This document shows, in pieces, positions 50,566-60,770 of a stretch of 64,000 bases of DNA. The stretch lies in assembly GCF_000176135.1 (NCBI RefSeq), contig NZ_ACZN01000007.1, forward strand, positions 1-64,000, read 5' to 3'. The DNA comes from Vibrio coralliilyticus ATCC BAA-450 (GTDB lineage Bacteria; Pseudomonadota; Gammaproteobacteria; Enterobacterales; Vibrionaceae). The first letter of the stretch is position 1. Each line of letters starts with the position of its first letter. A model generated the notes under the pieces. That model did not search any database, was not told where the DNA came from, and saw only the letters and a list, made by a program, of their open reading frames with translations. Both the position numbers and the translations under genes were made by a program.

Positions 50566-52524
50566 TTGAAGAAAGCACTGCTGCTGACTGCCATTGCAAT
50601 TGTCAGCCTGATCAGCTTACCGCTACTGGCCCTGTTCGTTCTGCTCAACACCAGCTATGCGAGCCAAGTGGTCAACTTGATGCTAAAAAATCTGACCCCT
50701 TATACCATCACGGCTCAGCAAGCGTCATATTCCCCTCCCTTCCAACTGACATTAGAAGATGTTGAAATTGACGCAGAGCCAAAAGCTATACTCATCCCCA
50801 AGCTGACCGTCTGGTTAAGTCCAACACTGTGGCAAAACAACCAAGCCTCGTTTGACTCTGTCTTAATTGAAGGCGCCAATCTAGACATCAACGAACTGAA
50901 TTCACCTTTGCTGCATGCCATTCACTTGCAGCAACTGGCGCTGCAGCATGTCGACATTACTGCGCCGGGTTGGTCAGCCAGAGACGTCAATCTGCAGGTG
51001 AAAAAGCCTCAATGGCTCAACCAAGAGCAAAACCTGCCCTATGGTGACATTCAACTGTCAGCCAAGCAGCTGTATGTCAAAGGGGAAGCATTAGATAACC
51101 TACTGATCGACGCGCAATATCAGGCACAAGACAGCACGATCTATGGCGCGTCATTCAGCTGGTATGGCGCGGAAATTTCCGGTCAAGCGGAGCAATTTAG
51201 CCAAGGATGGTCGTTGATCAACGTCACCGTCAATAAACTCGATTTACCGCAAAATAGCTCGGCTGAGAAATTACTCTCAAGACTCAAATCGCTCGACCTA
51301 CCGATTTATCATATTAATAGTCTCGACCTCCTCAGCAGCAACCTCCATTACGCTGGGTGGCAATTCAATCATCTCGATGCGTCTTTGGAAAATCTCACGC
51401 TCGATCGCCCTCTGTGGCAACAAGAACAAGGCTATATCTCGTTTGATGCTGAGAGTGTGGATTTCGACCAGCTAAGGTTTATCGCACCAACAGCCAAGCT
51501 GGGCTTCACTTCAAATCACATCTCAGTGGATGAGTTTGATACTGATTTCAAGCAAGGCCGTGTTCAGCTAAGCGGAATACTGACACCAGAAGACATCGCA
51601 CTTAACCGCCTAAAGGTCACTGGGGTAAAATGGCTGGATCAAACCGATCAGCTCATCAGTACTCTGGCGCAAATGTCACAGCCTCTGCACTCGCTTAAGA
51701 TTGCTGAGCTCGACATCGAAAATGCCCAACTTATTCAAGTCGAACGTCCTCCCTACTGGCAGTTATCTGGCCTCAATATCGAAGGGCAAGAGCTGACTTT
51801 GATTCATGATGATCAAGTCGGGCTTTACGATGGCAGCCTGGAAATCAGTGCCAACAATGCCAGTATTGAACAGCTGCTGACTACCCAAGCCGTACTAAAA
51901 GCGTCGGCCAAGCAGGGTAACATTACCTTAGAGCGCGCTTTTATCCCGCTAGATCAAGGCTATATCGAAGCAAGCGGACAATGGCAGCGTCAATCTGTCA
52001 GTGCCCCATGGCAACTGTCACTGCATGCCGATGGTTTTCAAGTCAATCAACCGCTACTGCAGGCCCAATTGCCGTTTAAGCTCGCCGGGCTAGCTGAAGT
52101 CGAACTGGAAATGAGTGGTTTATCTGGTGATTATTCAATGCTGGCGCATAGCCTGAGCGGTACGCTCAATGGCTACCTGCATGACGGTGCGCTGGAAGCA
52201 AAAAGTGTCGATGGCGATCAAAGCTATCTGCAGCTCTGGCCCTTAGATAAAATCACACTCCAAGCCGATCGTGGCCGGATTGAGATTGCATCGAAAGGGG
52301 AGAAAGCGCAGCTGGCAGGGACGTTAGATCTGACCAAACCTGAGTTTGGCACATTAATTTTTACCAGTGAGCACAACTGCCAGAGATTGTGGTCCGATAT
52401 ATTCAATCTGACCAATGTGATTCAAGATGTGTGTGGCGAGCCGATCGAACCAATCGTACCCGCCAACGAAGCAAATCATTCTTCAGAAGATGAAGAGGCA
52501 GGCAAATCCAGCATCGACTTATAA
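50566..52524 (+). CDS. AsmA-like membrane-anchored protein
   Basis: 652 aa. One N-terminal membrane segment (LLTAIAIVSLISLPLLALFV) followed by a long periplasmic beta-rich region typical of AsmA-family proteins (LTPYTITAQQASYSPPFQLT, then repeats of LKIAELDIENAQLIQV type). AsmA-like proteins form hydrophobic grooves for lipid movement between membranes; that role is inferred here. The start is TTG with GGAAGG about 8 bases upstream, and no in-frame ATG fits better. It overlaps the end of the convergent GNAT/hotdog gene by 49 bp. Confidence 0.85.
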   Translation: MKKALLLTAIAIVSLISLPLLALFVLLNTSYASQVVNLMLKNLTPYTITAQQASYSPPFQLTLEDVEIDAEPKAILIPKLTVWLSPTLWQNNQASFDSVLIEGANLDINELNSPLLHAIHLQQLALQHVDITAPGWSARDVNLQVKKPQWLNQEQNLPYGDIQLSAKQLYVKGEALDNLLIDAQYQAQDSTIYGASFSWYGAEISGQAEQFSQGWSLINVTVNKLDLPQNSSAEKLLSRLKSLDLPIYHINSLDLLSSNLHYAGWQFNHLDASLENLTLDRPLWQQEQGYISFDAESVDFDQLRFIAPTAKLGFTSNHISVDEFDTDFKQGRVQLSGILTPEDIALNRLKVTGVKWLDQTDQLISTLAQMSQPLHSLKIAELDIENAQLIQVERPPYWQLSGLNIEGQELTLIHDDQVGLYDGSLEISANNASIEQLLTTQAVLKASAKQGNITLERAFIPLDQGYIEASGQWQRQSVSAPWQLSLHADGFQVNQPLLQAQLPFKLAGLAEVELEMSGLSGDYSMLAHSLSGTLNGYLHDGALEAKSVDGDQSYLQLWPLDKITLQADRGRIEIASKGEKAQLAGTLDLTKPEFGTLIFTSEHNCQRLWSDIFNLTNVIQDVCGEPIEPIVPANEANHSSEDEEAGKSSIDL

Positions 52525-53417
52525 TTCGGTAGCAGCATATAAGTGCCGACAAACTCAACGGCTTCCGTATCGCCACTGTGAATAGTGACATGGATGACAA
52601 TACGGGCTTTTCGACCGGAAGCCAGGCGGTCCAAGTCTCCACTGATCCCATCTAAAGAGGTTGAAGCTACTGGATTCTGCGTCACCGGATGACGGTAGCG
52701 AATCTGGCTGTCAGCCAGAACGATATCACCACTCAAACCACGTTCTTTCATCAACAACCACGTCATTCCCCACCCTGTCAGGGTCGCAAGGGTAAAAGCA
52801 GAACCTGCAAACATAGTGTTGTGCGGGTTGAGGTTAGGGTTGAGCTGAGAACAACACTCGAACTGATAGCCCGTGTACTGATTGATCTTGATGCCCATCT
52901 TATCGCTGATAGGGATTTGATGCTCCCAGCGCTCTTGCAGCTCGGTACACCACTCAGGCTTACGTAGTACGTTAGCCATCGGGTCGAGCTTTTTGACCAT
53001 CTGCTGGTGACGCACAGGGCCACGCTCATCGGTTAATTCACCGCGGCGCTCAAAACCGTTCTTTTCGTAGAAAGAAATGGCATCCTCACGCGCATTACAT
53101 ACCAGACGTTTGGCCCCTTCCTGACGGGCAAGCGATTCCAGTGCCACCAGCACCAGCGAGCCCATACCTTTGCTACGACGATTGCCTTTCACTGCCATAT
53201 AACGAATTTGCGCTTCACTGTCCGGAGTGATGTAAAGTCGGCCTATAGCCATAGGTCGACCACGACCATCAACAATCATGCGGTGGTGGCTCATCGGATC
53301 GTATTCATCACGCTCAGAGCCTAACGGCATGCGCCAAGGTTCGCGCAGCATTTGCCAGCGAAAGTGGTAATACTTATTGAGTTGGTTATCCGTTTTTGGC
53401 GTGATCAGCTTAAACAT
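52476..53417 (-). CDS. GNAT acetyltransferase fused to hotdog thioesterase (YiiD-like)
   Basis: About 313 aa in two domains. Residues 1-150 are a GNAT fold (IRYMAVKGNRRSKGMGSLVL, the acetyl-CoA loop; AISFYEKNGFERRG). Residues 165-313 are a YiiD-type hotdog thioesterase domain (LNPHNTMFAGSAFTLATLTG). E. coli YiiD has the same two-domain plan; substrates unsettled. ATG 53417 is chosen for its AAGGA; an upstream TTG is unlikely. Confidence 0.9.
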   Translation of the reverse strand: MFKLITPKTDNQLNKYYHFRWQMLREPWRMPLGSERDEYDPMSHHRMIVDGRGRPMAIGRLYITPDSEAQIRYMAVKGNRRSKGMGSLVLVALESLARQEGAKRLVCNAREDAISFYEKNGFERRGELTDERGPVRHQQMVKKLDPMANVLRKPEWCTELQERWEHQIPISDKMGIKINQYTGYQFECCSQLNPNLNPHNTMFAGSAFTLATLTGWGMTWLLMKERGLSGDIVLADSQIRYRHPVTQNPVASTSLDGISGDLDRLASGRKARIVIHVTIHSGDTEAVEFVGTYMLLPNYKSMLDLPASSSSEE

Positions 53418-53474
53418 AAAATTCCTTTTCAATGGAAACGCACTTGGCGCTTCCCCTCTAGCCTATCTTTATAA

Positions 53475-53909
53475 TTATACCTGTAACCAGAAGGTTACTG
53501 GGCCGTCATTAACCAGTGATACTTTCATATCAGCAGCGAAGCGCCCTCGCTCTGTCGGCAGCACTTGCGAGCACTGGTCAGCGAAGTAATCGTATAAACG
53601 CTCAGCATCCGCTGGATGCGCTCCACGGGAGAAGCCAGCACGGGTACCTTTATTGGTATCGGCAGGCAAGGTAAATTGGGAAACCACCAGCACTTTACCT
53701 TCCACCTGTTTCACGTTGAGGTTCATCTTGCCTTCATCGTCACCAAATACTCGGTAAGTGGTCACACGCTCCATCAATCGCTTCGCTTTAGCTTCATCAT
53801 CGTCCTTTTCTACACCAAGTAGAACAAGTAGACCTTGGTCGATTTCACCAACCACTTCACCATCAACGCGCACTGCGGCTTCACTTACTCTTTGGATCAG
53901 CGCTATCAC
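53475..53909 (-). CDS. dtd: D-aminoacyl-tRNA deacylase
   Basis: Removes D-amino acids (and Gly from tRNA-Ala) mischarged on tRNA. 144 aa. Active-site motifs SQFTL and [10 protein letters not shown] (the cross-subunit Gly-Pro motif) are present. The frame runs upstream inside the YihY gene, but GTG 53909, with AAGGA 7 bases before it, begins the family N-terminus [13 protein letters not shown]. It overlaps the yihY-family gene by 29 bp. Confidence 0.97.
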   Translation of the reverse strand: MIALIQRVSEAAVRVDGEVVGEIDQGLLVLLGVEKDDDEAKAKRLMERVTTYRVFGDDEGKMNLNVKQVEGKVLVVSQFTLPADTNKGTRAGFSRGAHPADAERLYDYFADQCSQVLPTERGRFAADMKVSLVNDGPVTFWLQV

Positions 53910-54822
53910 TGCTTTTTCCTTCTTGCTGCTGTTTAATCGTTTCCGTCGAGTGTACCATTTCTTGGTCATCACTCCACTGCTCTCGCTCACCTAATGCCGC
54001 CGTAACCTCAGCGCCAATCAAAACAATCAGCCAACACAGGTAAACCCAGACAAACAGAATTGGAATCGCAGCCAGCGCGCCATAAATTAACTGGTAGGAA
54101 GGAAATTGAGTAATGTACGCCGCAAAACCTTTTTTACTTGCCTCAAACAGCAAGGCCGCAACAATAGCCCCGACTACCGCATGAGAGACATAGACCTTCT
54201 TATTCGGTACTAAGATATACAAGCCCATAAACGCAAAGAAGGACAACAAAAAAGGCAGCCAGCGCAACAGAAAGTCGTAAGCCCCTGAAATTGCTTCACT
54301 ATCGATAATTTTTAATGACGTTACATAGGAAGTTGCGGCGATACTCGCCCCGACCAAGATCGGCCCTAGAGTCAATACCATCCAGTACATGGAGAATGAG
54401 AACACGGCACGCCGTTTGTGCTCCACTCGCCAGATGTAATTGAGATTCTTATCAATGTTGGAGATCAGCATCAAAGCGGCGACAAATAAGAACAAACCAC
54501 CCACGGCGGTCATCTTGCCAGTATTGGCGACAAACTCGAGTAGCGCCTGCTTTACTGCATCCCCTGCTGCGGGAACAAAATGGGTAATGACAAAATCTTG
54601 GATCACGTCCCCAGCGTTAGCGAATACAGAAAACGAAGACAGTACAGATAACAGCACGGTTAACATAGGTACGATCGACAGCAAGGTAATGTATGCCAGA
54701 TAGCCCGCATTAACGTTCACTCTGTCATGCCCCATTCGGGTGAGCAGATATCGCCCAAAGTTCAGACTTTGCTTGCTCAATTGCTCGATATTCAACTTGT
54801 AACTCCTCATCAACTCCGCCAT
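53881..54822 (-). CDS. YihY/UPF0761 (BrkB-like) inner-membrane protein
   Basis: 313 aa with about six membrane helices ([55 protein letters not shown] and so on) and a charged, low-complexity cytosolic tail ([17 protein letters not shown] onward). Family function unclear despite old links to virulence and tRNA processing. The first ATG (54822) has a poor ribosome site; ATG 54810 is an alternative. Cotranscribed with dtd, a common gammaproteobacterial pairing. Confidence 0.9.
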   Translation of the reverse strand: MAELMRSYKLNIEQLSKQSLNFGRYLLTRMGHDRVNVNAGYLAYITLLSIVPMLTVLLSVLSSFSVFANAGDVIQDFVITHFVPAAGDAVKQALLEFVANTGKMTAVGGLFLFVAALMLISNIDKNLNYIWRVEHKRRAVFSFSMYWMVLTLGPILVGASIAATSYVTSLKIIDSEAISGAYDFLLRWLPFLLSFFAFMGLYILVPNKKVYVSHAVVGAIVAALLFEASKKGFAAYITQFPSYQLIYGALAAIPILFVWVYLCWLIVLIGAEVTAALGEREQWSDDQEMVHSTETIKQQQEGKSSDSADPKSK

Positions 54823-54857
54823 CCTAACATCATCATTTTAAAGGAAAGGACACAATC

Positions 54858-55499
54858 ATGCCGTACTTACTGGCGCTGATGCTCTCCATTTTTACCCTCA
54901 CGGGCTGTCAATCTGCTTATTACTCAGCGATGGAACAAGTAGGCTATCACAAACGCGACATCATGGTAGATCGTGTCGAAGATGCCAAACAGTCTCAGCA
55001 AGATGCGCAACAAGAGTTCACAAGTGCACTGGAAGCGCTCTCAGCACTCACTCAGTTTGATGGTGGCGAACTGGAAACCGTCTACAACCAGATTAACGAC
55101 AAATACCAAGACAGTGAAAAAGCAGCACAAGAAGTCAGTGACCGAATTGCAGCAATTGAAGATGTGTCAGACGCACTCTTCGCCGAATGGCAAAGCGAGT
55201 TAGGTCTCTATACCAGCACTAAGCTCAAACGGGCAAGTGAACAGAAACTCAAAGAGACTCAGCGCTCATACAACACTATGTTAAGCGCGATGAAGCGTGC
55301 AGAAGATAAGATGACACCTGTACTCAATACATTGCGCGACAATACGCTTTACTTGAAGCACAACCTCAATGCGAGTGCGATTGGTTCACTGCAAGGCGAG
55401 TTTGCAAACTTAGAACAAGATATCCAGTACGCAATCAAGGATATGAATGCCGCGATAGCAGAATCAGATAAGTTCCTGCAAAAGCTCAATCAAAAGTAG
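54858..55499 (+). CDS. DUF2959 lipoprotein
   Basis: 213 aa. Lipoprotein signal peptide with lipobox LTGC (acylated Cys 17). Mature part almost entirely helical and coiled-coil-like (VEDAKQSQQDAQQEFTSALE, DKYQDSEKAAQEVSDRI, KRASEQKLKETQRSYNTML). I recognise the DUF2959 family, of unknown function and common in vibrios and relatives. AAGGA precedes the ATG. Divergent from the YihY gene; ends at a terminator. Confidence 0.88.
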   Translation: MPYLLALMLSIFTLTGCQSAYYSAMEQVGYHKRDIMVDRVEDAKQSQQDAQQEFTSALEALSALTQFDGGELETVYNQINDKYQDSEKAAQEVSDRIAAIEDVSDALFAEWQSELGLYTSTKLKRASEQKLKETQRSYNTMLSAMKRAEDKMTPVLNTLRDNTLYLKHNLNASAIGSLQGEFANLEQDIQYAIKDMNAAIAESDKFLQKLNQK

Positions 55500-55505
55500 T
55501 GCTTT

Positions 55506-55534
55506 AAGGCCGCCTCCAAGTGAGGCGGCTTTCG
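55506..55534 (+). terminator. Terminator downstream of the DUF2959 gene
   Basis: 8-bp GC-rich stem GCCGCCTC / GAGGCGGC, loop CAAGT, followed by TTTCGTTTG. Confidence 0.82.
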
Positions 55535-55608
55535 TTTGTGGCCTCAGCGACTATAGCTGTTACCTGATGAACAAAGGCCACGCATTCTTTACGACTGCGT
55601 AACAACAA

Positions 55609-55642
55609 AAAGCCCTGAGTTGATATCAACTCAGGGCTTTAA
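55609..55642. terminator. Terminator downstream of bipA
   Basis: Long palindrome AAAGCCCTGAGTTGA / TCAACTCAGGGCTTT (15-bp arms) followed on the minus strand by TTTTTGTTGTT. Confidence 0.9.
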
Positions 55643-55666
55643 AGCTTAAATAACGATTAAGTAAAA

Positions 55667-57496
55667 TTACTTAGCGTTACGTGCTTCACGCTTACGATCG
55701 CTTTCCGTTAGGAACTTTTTACGGATACGGATACTTTCAGGCGTTACTTCTACTAGCTCGTCGTCATCGATGAACTCAAGTGCTTGCTCAAGCGTCATGA
55801 TGATTGGCGGAGTAAGAACCTGTGCGTCATCAGTACCTGATGCACGAACGTTGGTTAGCTGCTTACCTTTCAGTACGTTTACTGTTAGGTCGTTGTCACG
55901 GCTGTGGATACCAACAACCATGCCTTCGTATACTTCAACACCGTGACCGATGAACATACGGCCACGCTCTTGAAGGTTGAATAGTGCGTTGGTTAGCGCT
56001 TTACCCATACCGTTAGAAATCAGTACGCCGTTGATACGTTGACCGATCTCGCCACCTTTGTGCGGACCGTAGTGATCGAATGTGTGGTAAAGAAGACCAG
56101 AACCCGACGTTAGCGTCATGAATTCAGTTTGGAAACCAATCAGACCACGAGATGGCATGATGAAGTCCATACGTACACGGCCTTTACCATCTGGAGACAT
56201 ATCAGTCAGCTCACCTTTACGTAGGCCGATGTTCTCCATGATGCCGCCTTGGTGCTCTTCCATCACGTCGATAGTTACCGTTTCGTACGGTTCCATTAGC
56301 TGACCATCTTCTTCTTTGATGATAACTTCAGGACGAGATACCGCTAGCTCGAAGCCTTCACGACGCATGTTTTCGATCAGGATAGATAGGTGAAGTTCAC
56401 CACGGCCTGATACGCGGAATTTGTCTGGATCATCTAGTTGCTCAACGCGCAGTGCAACGTTGTGTACTAGTTCTTTTTCTAGGCGCTCAAGGATGTTACG
56501 TGACGTTACGAATTTACCTTCTTTACCAGCAAACGGAGACGTGTTTACTTGGAACGTCATGGTTACCGTTGGCTCATCAACAGAAAGTGCTGGCAACGCT
56601 TCAACTTGGTTTTGTGCACAGATAGTATCGGAGATTTTTAGCTCACCAAGACCAGTGATTGCAACGATGTCACCTGCGTTAGCTTGGTCAACTTCGTGAC
56701 GTTCAAGGCCTAGGTAGCCCATTACAGTGCCGACTTTACCATTGCGAGTCTTACCATCCGCACCGATAACAGTAACCTGTTGGTTAGGCTTAACGCTACC
56801 ACGAGTTACGCGAGCAACACCGATAACACCAACATAAGAGCTGTAATCTAGCTGAGAAACTTGCATCTGAAGTGGACCGTCTAGGTCAACTTGCGGTGCT
56901 GTCACCTCTTCAACGATGGTTTCGAATAGCGGTTCCATATCTTCGCCAGTTTCGCCTTCTTCTAGAGAAGCCCAACCGTTAAGCGCTGATGCGTAAACCA
57001 CTTTGAAGTCTAGCTGTTCATCAGTTGCACCTAGGTTATCGAATAGGTCGAATACTTGATCCATAACCCAATCAGGACGAGCGCCAGGACGGTCAATCTT
57101 GTTGATAACAACAATTGGCTTAAGACCGTGAGCAAATGCTTTCTGTGTGACGAAGCGTGTTTGAGGCATAGGGCCATCAACAGCGTCAACAATCAGCAGC
57201 ACTGAGTCTACCATTGACATAATACGCTCAACTTCACCACCGAAGTCCGCGTGTCCTGGGGTATCTACGATGTTGATGCGGTAGTCATTCCAGTTAATTG
57301 CTGTGTTTTTAGCAAGGATGGTAATGCCACGCTCTTTTTCGATGTCGTTCGAGTCCATGACTCGCTCTTCAGCTTCACCGCGAGACTCTAAAGTGCCTGA
57401 TTGCTGTAGCAGTTTATCAACCAGTGTTGTTTTACCGTGGTCAACGTGCGCGATGATCGCGATATTTCTCAATTTATCAATCTGTGGAGTAGCCAT
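55667..57496 (-). CDS. typA: Ribosome-associated translational GTPase BipA/TypA
   Basis: Translational GTPase needed for 50S assembly and growth at low temperature. 609 aa. G1 [12 protein letters not shown], switch region [12 protein letters not shown]3 [12 protein letters not shown]4 NKIDRPGA, domain II, EF-G-like domains III and V, and a BipA-specific C-terminal domain ([20 protein letters not shown]). Complete, on its own transcription unit with a hairpin leader. Confidence 0.98.
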   Translation of the reverse strand: MATPQIDKLRNIAIIAHVDHGKTTLVDKLLQQSGTLESRGEAEERVMDSNDIEKERGITILAKNTAINWNDYRINIVDTPGHADFGGEVERIMSMVDSVLLIVDAVDGPMPQTRFVTQKAFAHGLKPIVVINKIDRPGARPDWVMDQVFDLFDNLGATDEQLDFKVVYASALNGWASLEEGETGEDMEPLFETIVEEVTAPQVDLDGPLQMQVSQLDYSSYVGVIGVARVTRGSVKPNQQVTVIGADGKTRNGKVGTVMGYLGLERHEVDQANAGDIVAITGLGELKISDTICAQNQVEALPALSVDEPTVTMTFQVNTSPFAGKEGKFVTSRNILERLEKELVHNVALRVEQLDDPDKFRVSGRGELHLSILIENMRREGFELAVSRPEVIIKEEDGQLMEPYETVTIDVMEEHQGGIMENIGLRKGELTDMSPDGKGRVRMDFIMPSRGLIGFQTEFMTLTSGSGLLYHTFDHYGPHKGGEIGQRINGVLISNGMGKALTNALFNLQERGRMFIGHGVEVYEGMVVGIHSRDNDLTVNVLKGKQLTNVRASGTDDAQVLTPPIIMTLEQALEFIDDDELVEVTPESIRIRKKFLTESDRKREARNAK

Positions 57497-57519
57497 GGAT
57501 TTGATTCACTCGATAGTAG

Positions 57520-57558
57520 AAGCTCGCTTCAAACATGGTCGATGAATGAAGCGAGCTT
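57520..57558 (-). promoter_or_regulatory. Hairpin in the bipA leader
   Basis: Perfect 12-bp inverted repeat AAGCTCGCTTCA / TGAAGCGAGCTT with a 15-base loop, ending 23 bp before the bipA ATG. There is no T-tract downstream on the minus strand, so it is not an ordinary terminator. It could control bipA translation or RNA stability. Confidence 0.65.
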
Positions 57559-57742
57559 ACTTGATTAAAAAAACGGCCATAATGTACCAGATTTTAGCGA
57601 AAAACCCAGAAATATGTGATCTGATACGTTGGTTTTCTGAAGAATATGCTTTGATCGAACACAATATCGCTCTGAATATGCAAAATTGTGCATTGACATA
57701 GGTAGCGAATGGCGGCTGAATGGAATACGCTTTTGTTTCATA

Positions 57743-57815
57743 TTGGTGCACTTCAAGATATTTGCACCAATAGAGTGCAATTAAAGATCATTTTGGTGCA
57801 AACTGGTGCACCAAA
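57743..57815 (+). promoter_or_regulatory. NtrC enhancer cluster upstream of glnA
   Basis: A perfect NtrC dyad TGCAC-N7-GTGCA at 57763-57779. Around it are half-sites TTGGTGCA at 57743-57750, 57793-57800 and 57803-57810, and TGCACCAA at 57763-57770 and 57808-57815. They lie about 50-135 bp upstream of the sigma-54 -24/-12 element, the usual enhancer distance. Confidence 0.85.
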
Positions 57816-57862
57816 CTGATACCCAAACCACTAATTCATTGAAATTAATGGAATAATTTTTT

Positions 57863-57878
57863 TGGCATGGTTTTGGCT
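57863..57878 (+). promoter_or_regulatory. Sigma-54 promoter of glnA
   Basis: TGGCAT-N5-TGGCT against the consensus TGGCAC-N5-TTGCW: the -24 GG and -12 GC are at correct spacing, with one mismatch in each element. The transcript would start near 57890, about 95 bp before the glnA ATG. Confidence 0.8.
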
Positions 57879-57985
57879 TTATTGATATCAGCATCGATTA
57901 ATACGATTGAAATGAAATTAATCAATGCTGGATTTGTTCATCAATCGAGCTAACACCGCTTTAATAACACTGGAGGTTATCCAAG

Positions 57986-59395
57986 ATGTCAGTTGAAAAC
58001 GTTCTATCGCTGATCCAAGAAAACGAAGTTAAGTTTGTTGACCTACGCTTTACCGATACAAAAGGTAAAGAGCAGCACATCTCAATTCCTGCTCACCAGA
58101 TCGATGCAGACTTCTTCGAAGAAGGTAAGATGTTCGATGGTTCTTCAGTTGCTGGCTGGAAAGGCATCAACGAGTCAGACATGGTTATGATGCCAGACGC
58201 ATCATCCGCTGTACTTGACCCATTCACAGAAGATGCAACACTGAACATCCGTTGTGACATCCTTGAGCCTGCAACTATGCAAGGCTACGATCGCGACCCT
58301 CGCTCTATCGCCAAGCGTGCTGAAGATTACATGCGCTCAACAGGTGTTGCAGATACCGTGCTTATCGGCCCTGAGCCAGAATTCTTCCTATTCGACGACG
58401 TGAAGTTCGCGACTGATATGTCAGGCTCTTTCTTTAAGATCGACGACGTAGAAGCTGCATGGAACACAGGTTCTGATTACGAAGAAGGCAACAAAGGCCA
58501 CCGTCCAGGCGTGAAAGGTGGTTACTTCCCAGTGGCTCCTGTCGATTCATCTCAAGACATCCGTTCTGCTATGTGTCTAATCATGGAAGAAATGGGTCTG
58601 GTTGTAGAAGCGCACCACCACGAAGTAGCGACTGCAGGTCAGAACGAAATCGCGACTCGTTTCAACACACTGACTTCGAAAGCAGACGAAATCCAAATCT
58701 ACAAATACGTGGTTCATAATGTTGCTCACGCATTTGGTAAGACAGCGACCTTCATGCCTAAACCACTAGTTGGTGACAACGGCTCTGGTATGCACGTTCA
58801 CCAATCTCTAGCTAAAGACGGCGTTAACCTATTCGCGGGTGACAAGTACGGCGGCCTGTCTGAAACAGCCCTTTACTACATCGGTGGTATCATCAAGCAC
58901 GCTCGCGCAATCAACGCATTCGCGAACGCAGCGACTAACTCATACAAGCGTCTCGTTCCTGGCTTCGAAGCGCCTGTAATGCTGGCTTACTCTGCTCGTA
59001 ACCGTAGTGCTTCTATTCGTATCCCTGTGGTACCAAGCCCTAAAGCACGTCGTATCGAAGTTCGCTTCGGTGATCCATCAGCTAACCCATACCTATGTTT
59101 CGCAGCAATGCTAATGGCTGGTCTTGACGGCATTAAGAACAAGATCCACCCAGGTGAAGCAATGGATAAAGATTTATACGACCTACCAGCGGAAGAAGCA
59201 GCTGAAATCCCAACTGTTGCTTACTCACTGAAAGATGCACTAGATTCACTAGATGCAGACCGTGAGTTCCTAACAGCTGGCGGCGTGTTCTCTGACGACT
59301 TCATCGATTCTTACATCGGCCTTAAGTCTCAGGACGTTGAGCAAGTAAACATGACGACTCACCCACTTGAGTTCGAACTTTACTACTCAGTGTAA
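57986..59395 (+). CDS. glnA: Glutamine synthetase, type I
   Basis: Makes glutamine from glutamate, ammonia and ATP; main ammonia-assimilation enzyme. 469 aa, GSI-beta length. Signatures [19 protein letters not shown] site [20 protein letters not shown] and [19 protein letters not shown]. The adenylylation Tyr lies in [12 protein letters not shown] (about 397), so activity is probably set by GlnE. GGAGG ribosome site. Transcribed from a sigma-54/NtrC promoter. Confidence 0.99.
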   Translation: MSVENVLSLIQENEVKFVDLRFTDTKGKEQHISIPAHQIDADFFEEGKMFDGSSVAGWKGINESDMVMMPDASSAVLDPFTEDATLNIRCDILEPATMQGYDRDPRSIAKRAEDYMRSTGVADTVLIGPEPEFFLFDDVKFATDMSGSFFKIDDVEAAWNTGSDYEEGNKGHRPGVKGGYFPVAPVDSSQDIRSAMCLIMEEMGLVVEAHHHEVATAGQNEIATRFNTLTSKADEIQIYKYVVHNVAHAFGKTATFMPKPLVGDNGSGMHVHQSLAKDGVNLFAGDKYGGLSETALYYIGGIIKHARAINAFANAATNSYKRLVPGFEAPVMLAYSARNRSASIRIPVVPSPKARRIEVRFGDPSANPYLCFAAMLMAGLDGIKNKIHPGEAMDKDLYDLPAEEAAEIPTVAYSLKDALDSLDADREFLTAGGVFSDDFIDSYIGLKSQDVEQVNMTTHPLEFELYYSV

Positions 59396-59422
59396 TCGCT
59401 CGATCGATTAACCCTTCCTTCG

Positions 59423-59450
59423 AGGCTCACCTTTTTGGTGAGCCTTTTTT
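59423..59450 (+). terminator. Terminator between glnA and glnL
   Basis: 9-bp stem AGGCTCACC / GGTGAGCCT, TTTTT loop, T-run. It makes glnL-glnG largely independent of the strong glnA transcript. Confidence 0.93.
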
Positions 59451-59633
59451 ATGTCTTATATATCAATAAAATTCACTTCAAATCTTTTCTATTCAATACC
59501 TTATGCACGGCAAGCTTATTGCATTGTTACAGTTCATAACGGTGCAATTAACGGCAAGGATACTGAAAAGCCTGTGATATATGGACTTTTCACTTCTTCT
59601 GCATGAGTTATTGCGCCATACTTGGAATGTAAC

Positions 59634-59650
59634 CGCACCAAATTGGTGCA
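59634..59650 (+). promoter_or_regulatory. NtrC operator upstream of glnL
   Basis: CGCAC-N7-GTGCA (GCACCAAATTGGTGC core) 35 bp before the glnL GTG; one base off the TGCAC-N7-GTGCA dyad. In E. coli an NtrC site at the glnL promoter represses it, so autoregulation is likely here. Confidence 0.78.
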
Positions 59651-59684
59651 TTGCACATTTTAAGGTCAAGGATGAGGGACGACA

Positions 59685-60731
59685 GTGAGCAGCGAACTCG
59701 ATAACATAATACTCAATCATCAGGTCACCTCCGTGCTGATCATGAACGAATCGCTTCAGGTTCGTTATGCCAACCCAGCCGCAGAGCAGTTGTTTTCACA
59801 AAGCGCTAAACGCATCGTTGACCAGCCATTGTCCAAGCTCATTCAACACGCTTCTATGGACTTAGCCTTGTTGTCTCAACCGCTACAAAGTGGCCAGAGC
59901 ATCACTGACAGCGATGTGACTTTTGTGGTCGATGGCAAACCTTTAATGCTTGAAGTCACCGTCAGCCCAATCTCTTGGCAGAAAGAACTCATGCTGCTGG
60001 TCGAAATGCGCAAAATTGGTCAGCAACGTCGTTTGTCGCAAGAACTTAATCAACACGCTCAACAGCAAGCCGCCAAGCTACTGGTACGGGGACTCGCTCA
60101 TGAGATAAAAAACCCGCTGGGCGGGCTGCGCGGCGCGGCTCAGTTACTTGAACGCATGCTGCCCGACCAATCTTTGACGGAATACACCCAGATCATCATC
60201 GAACAGGCAGACCGATTACGCTCCTTAGTCGATCGCCTGCTTGGCCCACAAAAGCCTGGCAAGAAACAACAGGAAAACCTTCATCTGATTCTGGAGAAGG
60301 TACGCCAGTTAGTTGAGCTCGAAGTTGCTCAGTCCGTGACGATTGAGCGCGATTACGACCCGAGCTTGCCTGAGTTTTTAATGGATTCGGATCAGATTGA
60401 GCAAGCGCTTTTGAATATTGTCAGTAATGCTGGGCAAATTCTGCAAAAGCAGAACAATGGCAATATCATCATTCGCACCAGAACGGTGCATCAAACCAAT
60501 ATTCACGGTCAGCGCTGCAAATTAGCGGCGCGGGTGGAGATCATCGACAACGGGCCGGGCATCCCCGCAGAATTACAAGACACCCTTTTCTATCCCATGG
60601 TCAGCGGAAGAGAAGGCGGTACAGGGCTGGGCTTATCCATTGCTCAGAACCTGATAGACCAGCATCAGGGCAAAATTGATGTCGAAAGCTGGCCAGGCAG
60701 AACCATATTCACCATATATCTGCCAATTTAA
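59685..60731 (+). CDS. glnL: Nitrogen regulation sensor kinase NtrB
   Basis: Cytosolic kinase/phosphatase for NtrC, controlled by PII. 348 aa. PAS domain (VLIMNESLQVRYANPAAEQL), phospho-His 139 in RGLAHEIKNPLGGLRGA, N-box DQIEQALLNIVSNAGQ, G1 IIDNGPGIP, G2 GREGGTGLGLSIAQN. No membrane helix. GTG start with GAGGG upstream. Followed 39 bp later by glnG. Confidence 0.98.
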   Translation: MSSELDNIILNHQVTSVLIMNESLQVRYANPAAEQLFSQSAKRIVDQPLSKLIQHASMDLALLSQPLQSGQSITDSDVTFVVDGKPLMLEVTVSPISWQKELMLLVEMRKIGQQRRLSQELNQHAQQQAAKLLVRGLAHEIKNPLGGLRGAAQLLERMLPDQSLTEYTQIIIEQADRLRSLVDRLLGPQKPGKKQQENLHLILEKVRQLVELEVAQSVTIERDYDPSLPEFLMDSDQIEQALLNIVSNAGQILQKQNNGNIIIRTRTVHQTNIHGQRCKLAARVEIIDNGPGIPAELQDTLFYPMVSGREGGTGLGLSIAQNLIDQHQGKIDVESWPGRTIFTIYLPI

Positions 60732-60770
60732 ATTTTACGTTAGTGGCATTGCTGAAAGGATAAGTTTGTT

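Larger units (their letters stand above)
57497..57985. other. bipA-glnA intergenic region
   Basis: 489 bp between divergent genes. From left to right: bipA leader hairpin (57520-57558), AT-rich segment with the bipA promoter, NtrC site cluster (57743-57815), sigma-54 promoter (57863-57878), glnA leader with GGAGG ribosome site. No small gene is convincing. Confidence 0.7.

Noticed and set aside
53910..53990. Longer dtd start at 53990
   Set aside because: The extra 27 residues ([13 protein letters not shown] and so on) do not belong to the family and lie within the YihY gene; GTG 53909 has a good ribosome site.
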